From contig DPJP01000365.1 of NCBI GenBank assembly GCA_003542955.1, forward strand, positions 28,313-35,709: 7,397 nt of DNA, written 5' to 3'. Positions 1-5,938 of the stretch are shown piece by piece (the stretch's first letter is position 1; every line of letters begins with the position of its first letter). The DNA is from Armatimonadota bacterium (lineage in GTDB: Bacteria > Armatimonadota > Zipacnadia > Zipacnadales > UBA11051). The translations under genes were made by a program, and so were the position numbers. The notes under the pieces were generated by a model, which searched no databases, was not told where the DNA came from, and saw only the letters and a list, made by a program, of their open reading frames with translations.

Positions 1-5
1 CCCCG

Positions 6-28
6 CTGGGGAACTGCGAGTTCCCCAG
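6..28. repeat. perfect 10-bp stem-loop at window start
   Basis: Arms CTGGGGAACT (6-15) and AGTTCCCCAG (19-28) are exact reverse complements around a GCG loop. The hexamer CCCCGC stands on both sides (1-6 and 30-35). No T-run follows on either strand, so a classic intrinsic terminator is not supported. It could end an upstream transcript, be a regulator site, or be a small repeated palindrome. The structure is directly visible; its role is unknown. Confidence 0.7.
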
Positions 29-92
29 ACCCCGCGACAAGGAACGGCGCAGGTGGTCCCCGTGGAGACTGGGAAGCCGCGGCGCAACGTCC

Positions 93-137
93 GTGCGAAC
101 CACAGGCGGATGCTGCGCATCCGCACGTGGTTCGCAC
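93..137. repeat. 45-nt nested palindrome (11 bp + 8 bp stem)
   Basis: The outer arms GTGCGAACCAC (93-103) and GTGGTTCGCAC (127-137) are exact reverse complements. After a 2x2 mismatch (AG/AC), the inner arms GCGGATGC (106-113) and GCATCCGC (117-124) also match exactly, leaving a TGC loop. That is 19 paired positions out of 21 per arm. It lies 104 bp upstream of the start codon at 242, inside an open frame that would otherwise extend that gene upstream. It is therefore more likely a structured leader, an operator for a dimeric regulator, or a palindromic repeat than coding sequence. No function can be assigned from the sequence. Confidence 0.75.
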
Positions 138-161
138 ACCAGGCGCCGAGCGTCGTCTACC

Positions 162-178
162 TGTGCTCCGCGAGCACA
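162..178. repeat. 7-bp stem-loop in leader of first gene
   Basis: TGTGCTC (162-168) pairs exactly with GAGCACA (172-178) around a CGC loop. It is the third perfect stem with a three-base loop in the first 180 bases and lies 63 bp before the start codon at 242. No T-run follows it. Confidence 0.5.
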
Positions 179-230
179 CCGCCCGGTGTCCGAACACGAC
201 TGCACACGCTGTCCACGCACGCAAAGATCC

Positions 231-235
231 GGAGG
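231..235 (+). promoter_or_regulatory. Shine-Dalgarno site fixing start at 242
   Basis: GGAGG lies six bases before the ATG at 242. The frame stays open upstream to an ATG at 53, but the predicted extra 63 residues are arginine-rich, look like no domain, and cover the leader palindromes. The site therefore favours 242 as the true start. Confidence 0.8.
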
Positions 236-241
236 ACCAGC

Positions 242-1669
242 ATGGACGCGCTGATCTACTTCGATACCGAGGACTTCTTCTCGCCACCCGAGGCGCCGGT
301 TCACCGGCTACCCGGGCAGCTTGCCGAGATCATGAGCAGGCACGGCCTGCCGGGCTGTTTCCACATCCATGGCGAGAAGGCGCGTTTCATGGAGGCCCAC
401 GGCCAGACGGATGTCATCGAGGCGCTCCGGCGCCATGATGTGAGCCTGCACTATGACCGCGGCTCGATCCACCCGACGATGGCAGAGGAAGTCTCGCAAC
501 TGGACTGGTACCAGGCCGTGGACCGGGTGCTGTTCAGGGAGCTTCCGGGCTTCCAGGCACTCGAGCGCATCTTCGGCAGATGCAGCGGCCTGACCCAGCA
601 CGGCGGCACCTCCGCCGCACCGATTGTCTACGCCGCAGGCAGGCTCGGCAAGCCGTTCTTCTATTCGCCCTTTCGCCTGCCCGGCCACAACATCGTCTGG
701 TACTGCAACAATCTGCTCATCGGCGGCTACCAGGCCGGGTTCTACTTTGATCCGTTTTACCGCGATACCCCCGCATTCGAAGAGCGTCTCGCGCAGGTGG
801 ACGATTACCTCGCCGAGCGGGCCCGCTCCTTCGACTTCACGGCCATGTTCGGCTGCCATCCGGTGAACACCGTCATGGAGCGGTTCCCCGATGCGATGAA
901 CTTCAGCGGCGGGGCCAATCCTCCACCCGATCATTGGGAGCCGCCGAAGATGGTCGAGGGGGTGTCGATTCCGCTCATCCTGGAGAACTTCGAGCGCCTG
1001 GTCGTCAAGCTGGTGGCTCACCCCGATGTGGAATGGACCGATGTTGCGGGGTTGAAGAATCTCTATGGCCACAGACCGGTGCGGGTGAGTGATGCCATCG
1101 TCATGAAGGCCGCCGAGGCGGTGGCCGACAACGCCGGGCCCACCTTCACCGAGGATCTCTCCGCCGCCGAGACGCTCTTCCTGCTCGCGCGCAGGGCGCT
1201 CCATCCCGCGGAGTGGTACGACGTGCCGCAGGTGATGGGGCCCACGGAGGGGGAGCCCGATGGCTCTCCGGCATGCCTCGGCAGCGTGCCCGTGGGGGCC
1301 ATCGCGCAGGAGATCATCGCGGCCTGCCACTCCTCGGGTTACCTGCCCGCTCGGTTGAGCCCGGCCGCCGGGAGCATCGCACCGGAGGCGGCACTGCTGG
1401 CGCTGGCCTGCCATGCGCTGGAGCGACCGCTACCGAGCGCTGAGAGCCGGAACCTGTCTCCGGATGCCATCCCGGGCGTCCTCGAGGCAACCGAGAACGT
1501 GCGCGGGTACCAGAAGTGGCGCATCCATGGCCCGGAGTACCACCAGCCGGGGATTGTCGAGCCATTCGTGCGGCAGTGCTGGACGCTCAAGCCGGCGCTC
1601 CGTGACGGCGGTTATGGCGACGGGGTGGAGGTCGGCGACTACCTCAATCCCATGTTCGAGCGCCCGTAG
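242..1669 (+). CDS. polysaccharide deacetylase-like (NodB fold) protein with helical C-terminal half
   Basis: The product is 475 aa with no signal peptide or membrane segment. The N-terminal ~275 residues resemble the NodB/polysaccharide deacetylase fold (CE4-like), whose members remove N- or O-acetyl groups from sugars using a metal ion. Visible cues are YFDTED at 6-11 (compare the DVED variant of motif 1), a strand FHIHG at 40-44, a His-rich motif 2-like segment at 65-79 (H65, H70, H77), H120 in QHGG, and H206 in GCHP (candidate catalytic His). Motif 2 is odd: the second His four residues after H70 is a Gly (G74), with the next His at H77. Residues ~277-475 are Ala/Leu-rich and probably helical, with LSAAETLFLLARRAL near 305-320 and GPTEGEP near 333-340. 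They loosely recall pseudomurein-binding-type repeats, but this is uncertain. The next gene starts 19 bp downstream, so the two are probably co-transcribed. Fold assignment is moderately sure; substrate and activity are unknown. Confidence 0.7.
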   Translation: MDALIYFDTEDFFSPPEAPVHRLPGQLAEIMSRHGLPGCFHIHGEKARFMEAHGQTDVIEALRRHDVSLHYDRGSIHPTMAEEVSQLDWYQAVDRVLFRELPGFQALERIFGRCSGLTQHGGTSAAPIVYAAGRLGKPFFYSPFRLPGHNIVWYCNNLLIGGYQAGFYFDPFYRDTPAFEERLAQVDDYLAERARSFDFTAMFGCHPVNTVMERFPDAMNFSGGANPPPDHWEPPKMVEGVSIPLILENFERLVVKLVAHPDVEWTDVAGLKNLYGHRPVRVSDAIVMKAAEAVADNAGPTFTEDLSAAETLFLLARRALHPAEWYDVPQVMGPTEGEPDGSPACLGSVPVGAIAQEIIAACHSSGYLPARLSPAAGSIAPEAALLALACHALERPLPSAESRNLSPDAIPGVLEATENVRGYQKWRIHGPEYHQPGIVEPFVRQCWTLKPALRDGGYGDGVEVGDYLNPMFERP

Positions 1670-1674
1670 GCGGC

Positions 1675-1680
1675 GGAGGT
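1675..1680 (+). promoter_or_regulatory. Shine-Dalgarno site for the GH123-like gene
   Basis: GGAGGT lies eight bases before the ATG at 1689. This selects 1689 over in-frame upstream starts, the earliest at 1413, which would overlap the previous gene by more than 250 bp. An in-frame GTG at 1683 is only two bases from the site and is unlikely. The choice is supported because a signal peptide begins right at 1689. Confidence 0.8.
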
Positions 1681-1688
1681 GCGTGGCG

Positions 1689-4538
1689 ATGGTGACTGCG
1701 CGTTGTGTGAACATAGGCACGCGGCATCCATGGATACTGGTGTGGGCCGCGCTGGCCATGCTGGCCGGCAGGTGCGCGGCTCAGCAGGAGCAGATGATCG
1801 CCGGCTTCGAGAGCGACGCCGAGCTGCGGGACTGGGAGCTATCCGCCGCGGGGACTGAACTGGTCTCCACGGGTGCCACCCAGGGCCAGAACGCACTCCA
1901 ACTCGAGTTCGACCCGCAGGGGCGATGGTACCCGGTCACGCTGTTCTGGAACCGCGTCATACGCGACTGGTCCCCGTGGGATGCGCTGATCGTGGATGTG
2001 TACAACCCGATGGACCGACCTGTCTCCGGCGCGCTGCTGGTTGCCGATCAGGCCTGGGCCGACGGCGGCCGGTCATACTGGAACCGGCACAACTCCGCCA
2101 CCACCTTCGCGCCCGGCCAGGGCCGCTGGGTGATCCCCGTCCGCGGTCTGTACCGGGGCGAGGCAGGCAGCCGCAACAACGACATCAAGCGCGATATCGA
2201 CATCGACCAGATCATCCGGCTGGACCTCAACTTCGGCTCGAAGGGTGAGAGCGGCCGCATCATCGTCGACAACATCCGCTTTGTGAAGGTCGACCGCCCC
2301 GACGATGTGTGGGCCTTCGACTTCGGTCCACCCAGCCAGGCGGTGATGCTCGGATGGCGCGAGGTCTCAAATGCGACAGGCTACGCCCCCGAGCTCGGCT
2401 ACGGGTGGGGGCCGACCGGCGGCAAGCCGTGGGATGGCGCCGCGCGCGACACGACCTTCGGCCCGATGCTCACCCGCGATTTCTGCCAGGCCGGCGGGTA
2501 CAACTTCCATGTGGATGTCCCCCGCGGACGGTACTCAGTGCTGGTCATCTACGAGAACAGCGGCTACTGGGGCGGCGAGCAGGCCCTCCACACCCGCCGG
2601 AGCATCTCCGTGGACGGGCAGGTCGTCTACGATGAGCAGCGTCCCGACGGCGCCTCGACCCCTCTGTACCGCTTTGAGGACACCGAGCCGATTGGCGTTG
2701 ACCTCTGGGACACGTACATGGCCGCCGAGTTGGCGAGGCCCGTGCGCTTCGAGACCACGGCCGGCGATGCGGGACTGACGCTGCACTTCGAGGCCGATGT
2801 GCCCTGGGGCAGCAAGGTCTCGGCTCTTTCGCTGCACCGTGCCGACGACGCGCAGGCCGCCGCGTGGCTGGAGGGCCAGCTGAGCGCACTCGCGGACGAG
2901 TTCCGCGCCCAGGCCGTGTGCCTCGACCCGGAGCCGCAGGCTTTCGATGCCCCCGCGGGCTGGTCCGAGCGCGGACTGGTCGCCTGGCCGGTGTCGCTGG
3001 ATGAGGACATCGCGCCGCATGTAACGCCCACGAGGCCACCGGCGCCCGACGCGCTCCGTCTGTCCGCGGATGCCGTTCGCGGGGAGTACGAGCCGGTATG
3101 CCTGGCAGTCCGTCCGCTTCGCGACCTCGGCGAGTGCACGGTTGTGCTCGAGGCGCCCGCCGCGGAGGGTATCTCTGCCGACGCGCGCGCCGTCTGGTAC
3201 AACACCAGTCGCGGCTTCGGCACCATCGCCTATCACGTAAGCCCGCATACGCTCCGACCCGTCGCGTCAATCGACATGCCGGCGGATGTGACGCGCGAGT
3301 TCGTGGTGACCTTCAGCGTCGGCGAGAACGCCATGCCCGGCGAACATCAGGGGACACTGCGGCTGGTCGGGCCGGATGGGGCAGAGCTTCTCACCGTGCC
3401 CATCACCCTCACCGTGCACGATGTGCTGCTGGGCCGGGAGACGGACTTCCTGATGGGCTTCTTCGGGCTGCTGCCGCCGGAGCGACTGCTGCCGGGCGAT
3501 GCCGCGGCCGAGACCCTCGAGCAGAGTCTGGACGCACTGCGGGAACACGGCATGAACGCCCTGTGCGGCGGGCCGAGTTGGCGGCTGACCGGCTGGGACA
3601 ACGGCCGGCCGCGGGTGGATTTCGGCGGCGTCGACGACTTCTTCGCCCTCTGCCGTGCACACGGCTTCGACCGGCCCATCCTCGGCTACGGCGGCCTTCG
3701 CTTTGCAGGCCTGCATCAGGGCTACCAGAAGGGCGATGTGGGGGAGAAAGTCGAGCAGGAGAGCGGCCTGGACTACCAGACCGCCCTGATGCGCGCTTGG
3801 GGGGCCGTCGATGAGCACGCGAGGGCCAACGATTGGCCCACGATCCTCTACGGGATGTGCGACGAGACGCGTGTCGCTGATATCGCGCGGCGCGAGCTCG
3901 AGTTCATGCAGATGATGGCGCGCGTGAGCGAGCGCTTCCCCCGAACCGTGCGCACGAGCGGCTCGTACAGCGTGCACTTCCGCGAGCGCCCCACCGACGA
4001 GAGCGACCTGCTGCTGTGGCACCAGCGCTTCTTCGAGGCGCTGGACATCAGTTCACTCAACAACCACGACCAGACAGTCATTGATGAGGCTGCGCGCCTG
4101 GGCAAACAGGTCCACATCTACAACCAGGGGCGCACGCGCCACTCCTTCGGCCTCTACCAATGGAGTGAGTACTGCCGCGGAGTGCGCGCCCGCTGGCAGT
4201 GGCACTTCAACATCCTCCACGGCTACCAGTTCTTCGACCTCGACGGCCGCGAGCCCGACACGGCTATGGTCTGCTATGGACGGGAGGGTCTCTACCCGAC
4301 GATCCACTTCGAGCGGTGTCGAGAGGGCGCGGAAGACTTCTACCTCTACCAGACGCTTCGGAACGCCACCGATGCGAATGCGGCGACGGGCCGCAACGCG
4401 GCGGCGACGGCGGCAGCGCGGGCGTTGCTGGAGCGGATGACAGGCCCGGTTGCACTCAATCAGCGGACTCCGCCCGATGGGTACAATGCACACGCGCTGA
4501 AGCTTCAGGTGGTCGCGGCGCTGAAAGAGCTTCAGTGA
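1689..4538 (+). CDS. secreted multidomain GH123/DUF4091-like glycoside hydrolase
   Basis: The product is 949 aa. Residues 1-31 form a signal peptide with hydrophobic core WILVWAALAMLAG and likely cleavage after CAA, so the protein is exported. Residues ~36-201 look like a beta-sandwich carbohydrate-binding module, starting IAGFES and ending IIVDNIRFVKV. Residues ~205-382 form a second galactose-binding-like module with FDFG at 210-213 and later GYAPELGYGWG, recalling the N-terminal module of some rhamnogalacturonan esterases. Residues ~455-575 are another beta domain (GEYEP, then PGEHQGTL), as found before the catalytic barrel in GH123/DUF4091-type proteins. The (beta/alpha)8-like catalytic part spans ~585-930. 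GMCDETR holds D725-E726, matching the adjacent Asp-Glu pair that GH123 beta-N-acetylgalactosaminidases use in substrate-assisted catalysis; many relatives read DEP there. The near-terminal CREGAEDFYLYQTL is also typical of DUF4091. Family placement is fairly sure. Beta-GalNAc specificity is inferred from GH123 and could be wrong. Confidence 0.75.
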   Translation: MVTARCVNIGTRHPWILVWAALAMLAGRCAAQQEQMIAGFESDAELRDWELSAAGTELVSTGATQGQNALQLEFDPQGRWYPVTLFWNRVIRDWSPWDALIVDVYNPMDRPVSGALLVADQAWADGGRSYWNRHNSATTFAPGQGRWVIPVRGLYRGEAGSRNNDIKRDIDIDQIIRLDLNFGSKGESGRIIVDNIRFVKVDRPDDVWAFDFGPPSQAVMLGWREVSNATGYAPELGYGWGPTGGKPWDGAARDTTFGPMLTRDFCQAGGYNFHVDVPRGRYSVLVIYENSGYWGGEQALHTRRSISVDGQVVYDEQRPDGASTPLYRFEDTEPIGVDLWDTYMAAELARPVRFETTAGDAGLTLHFEADVPWGSKVSALSLHRADDAQAAAWLEGQLSALADEFRAQAVCLDPEPQAFDAPAGWSERGLVAWPVSLDEDIAPHVTPTRPPAPDALRLSADAVRGEYEPVCLAVRPLRDLGECTVVLEAPAAEGISADARAVWYNTSRGFGTIAYHVSPHTLRPVASIDMPADVTREFVVTFSVGENAMPGEHQGTLRLVGPDGAELLTVPITLTVHDVLLGRETDFLMGFFGLLPPERLLPGDAAAETLEQSLDALREHGMNALCGGPSWRLTGWDNGRPRVDFGGVDDFFALCRAHGFDRPILGYGGLRFAGLHQGYQKGDVGEKVEQESGLDYQTALMRAWGAVDEHARANDWPTILYGMCDETRVADIARRELEFMQMMARVSERFPRTVRTSGSYSVHFRERPTDESDLLLWHQRFFEALDISSLNNHDQTVIDEAARLGKQVHIYNQGRTRHSFGLYQWSEYCRGVRARWQWHFNILHGYQFFDLDGREPDTAMVCYGREGLYPTIHFERCREGAEDFYLYQTLRNATDANAATGRNAAATAAARALLERMTGPVALNQRTPPDGYNAHALKLQVVAALKELQ

Positions 4539-4540
4539 GC

Positions 4541-4552
4541 GCCCGGCCGGGC
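4541..4552. repeat. 12-bp GC palindrome just after a stop codon
   Basis: GCCCGGCCGGGC is its own reverse complement and begins two bases after the stop codon of the GH123-like gene. It may help end or stabilise the transcript, but it lacks a T-run and such GC palindromes arise easily in DNA of this composition. Confidence 0.3.
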
Positions 4553-4633
4553 CCCTCCGCGGACGGGCAGCGTAGCGGGTCGCATGTGCGAGTGCTCCGG
4601 GGCCTGTACGCCTGAGACTCTCCTGCTGCCCCA

Positions 4634-4723
4634 GCCCGCCTCAAGGCAGGGCGCGCGGTCGGGTTCGTGGAACCATCCCCACGATTGCTCTGCTCAGCCC
4701 GCCGCGCGGGGCCTCTGCGCCCC
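4634..4723. promoter_or_regulatory. intergenic region with three small inverted repeats before the first oxidoreductase
   Basis: The gap 4539-4736 has no supportable gene. It holds a 7-bp stem with one bulged A and loop TCAA (4634-4652), a perfect 5-bp stem GGTTC/GAACC with loop GTG (4662-4674), and a 5-bp stem GGGGC/GCCCC with a six-base loop (4708-4723). The last stem abuts the Shine-Dalgarno stretch AGGGAGA (4724-4730) and could influence ribosome access at 4737. No T-run or convincing promoter hexamers are seen. Each stem is short enough to be chance in GC-rich sequence. Confidence 0.3.
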
Positions 4724-4736
4724 AGGGAGATGTGCT

Positions 4737-5825
4737 ATGTCTGAGTATCGCGTTGGCCTTGTCGGGACCGGTCGCATTGGCAGTGAGTTCGAAGATGGCG
4801 CCGCCGAGCATCCGGTCAGCATTGCCGGAGCCTTCAGCGCGTTGCCTGATTGTACGCTCGTCGCCGGGTGCAACCGGGGGCGGGGGCGGCTGGAGCGTTT
4901 TGGCACGCGGTGGGGCGTCAACGCGCTCTATCACGATGTCGGGCAGATGCTCGCCAACGAGGGCCTGGACATCGTCGCTATCGCCACGCCTCCGGGGCTG
5001 CATCGTGACCAGGTTGTCGCAGCCGCGGAGGCCGGGGTGAAGGGCATCTTCTGTGAGAAGCCGATGGCGCTCTCGCTCGGCGAATGCGACGAGATGATCG
5101 CGGCCTGCCGCCACAACGGCTGCGCCCTCCTGGTGAACTGCTCGCGCCGCTGGTCGGGGCTCTTCGAGGCCGTCCGGCGCGATGCGGCAGCCGGTCGCTG
5201 GGGACGCCTGCTGCATCTCGTGGGCTACTGCCAGGGCTGCAAGCCGCTGCCGGACTGGGAGGCCGATCACGAGGGCCCGATGCTGCATGACGCCGTGCAC
5301 ATGTACGACATCATGCGCTTCTTCGCCGGAGATGTGCAGTGGGTCCTCGGCACTGCAGAGCGACGGTACCGCCATGACATCCGCGCCGAGGACACCGCGC
5401 TCGGGATCCTCCAGTTCGCCTCCGGCGTCCAGGGAGTCGCTGTTGTGGACGAGTTGACGGAGCATGCACACTTCAGGCTCGAGCTGCACTTCGAGCGTGG
5501 CCTGGTGCGTCTCGGCGCCGGGCAGTCGGCCGAGAAGGCGGTTCCGGTCCGCGACGGGAGGGAAGACTGGTGGTCGACACTCACTGAGGACACCCTTCCC
5601 GAGCTTGTCTGGGAGGGTACGCCGATTCTGAATGCAGCCAGAGACCTCATCAGGTGCGTCGAGACTGGCGAAGAGCCCCGGTGTACGGGCGAGGACGGGC
5701 GGGCGGCGGTCGAGGTCATCATGGGTTTCTATGAGTCTGAGCGCCGCGGGCACGCGAAAGTGGCTCTGCCGATCGACGAGCCGCGCCCGATGCTCGAGGT
5801 GATGAAGCTCGAGGGCCGTTACTGA
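4737..5825 (+). CDS. Gfo/Idh/MocA family NAD(P)-dependent oxidoreductase (first of pair)
   Basis: The product is 362 aa, typical for the family, with no signal peptide, so cytoplasmic. The start at ATG 4737 is supported by AGGGAGA six bases upstream and because the Rossmann fold begins at once. GLVGTGRIG with G10, G12 and G15 is the dinucleotide-binding loop. E107-K108-P109 is the family's EKP motif, whose Lys is the usual catalytic residue. R137-R138-W139 follows. The C-terminal alpha/beta domain carries LHDAVHMYD: H188 aligns with the catalytic His of the D-x3-H motif known from inositol dehydrogenase, but the Asp position is H184. Members oxidise or reduce hydroxyls or ketones of sugars and cyclitols, and some act in glycoside cleavage through a keto intermediate (GH109 is a related family). 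The substrate cannot be read from the sequence. The neighbouring paralogue and upstream glycan-acting genes point to sugar catabolism. Confidence 0.85.
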   Translation: MSEYRVGLVGTGRIGSEFEDGAAEHPVSIAGAFSALPDCTLVAGCNRGRGRLERFGTRWGVNALYHDVGQMLANEGLDIVAIATPPGLHRDQVVAAAEAGVKGIFCEKPMALSLGECDEMIAACRHNGCALLVNCSRRWSGLFEAVRRDAAAGRWGRLLHLVGYCQGCKPLPDWEADHEGPMLHDAVHMYDIMRFFAGDVQWVLGTAERRYRHDIRAEDTALGILQFASGVQGVAVVDELTEHAHFRLELHFERGLVRLGAGQSAEKAVPVRDGREDWWSTLTEDTLPELVWEGTPILNAARDLIRCVETGEEPRCTGEDGRAAVEVIMGFYESERRGHAKVALPIDEPRPMLEVMKLEGRY

Positions 5826-5842
5826 AAGCGTGAACGATCGGC

Positions 5843-5855
5843 CAGGGCGGCCCTG
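5843..5855. repeat. small hairpin between the two oxidoreductase genes
   Basis: CAGGG (5843-5847) pairs with CCCTG (5851-5855) around loop CGG, 18 bp after the preceding stop codon. It could be a weak transcript-end or processing structure, but it has no T-run and the stem is only 5 bp. The rest of the 113-bp gap shows only the Shine-Dalgarno site of the next gene. Confidence 0.3.
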
Positions 5856-5924
5856 TCGACCCCTCACGGCGGCGAGACAACAGGCAGCCCGGCACCGCAC
5901 TGATGCACTCAGCAGGCGCGATAT

Positions 5925-5930
5925 GGAGGT
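5925..5930 (+). promoter_or_regulatory. Shine-Dalgarno site selecting a GTG start at 5939
   Basis: GGAGGT lies eight bases before the GTG at 5939. An in-frame ATG at 5903 would add 12 residues but has no purine-rich site upstream, and this Shine-Dalgarno would then fall inside the gene. Starting at 5939 also places the Rossmann strand directly at the N-terminus, as in the neighbouring paralogue. Confidence 0.75.
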
Positions 5931-5938
5931 GCCAACCA

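Noticed and set aside
125..140. GGTTCGCAC resembling a tRNA T-arm
   Set aside because: Only three base pairs flank the loop, no acceptor or anticodon arm fits, and the bases are fully explained by the 93-137 palindrome.
53..241. 63-residue N-terminal extension of the deacetylase-like gene from an ATG at 53
   Set aside because: It is Arg-rich with no domain or signal character and covers two perfect palindromes; GGAGG sits at the right distance before the ATG at 242, where the fold begins.
308..1414. 368-codon open frame on the - strand
   Set aside because: It lies opposite a recognisable gene; its translation shows no domain, and long antisense frames are expected at this GC content.
1413..1688. 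92-residue extension of the GH123-like gene overlapping the previous gene
   Set aside because: The overlapping part is a Ser/Arg-rich out-of-frame reading of the upstream gene; a strong ribosome site and a signal peptide start at 1689.
4497..4508. 12-bp palindrome CTGAAGCTTCAG
   Set aside because: It lies inside the coding end of the GH123-like gene and is plausibly chance from the Leu-Lys-Leu-Gln codons.
5903..5938. ATG start giving 12 extra residues on the second oxidoreductase
   Set aside because: It has no ribosome site upstream, while GGAGGT is well placed for the GTG at 5939.
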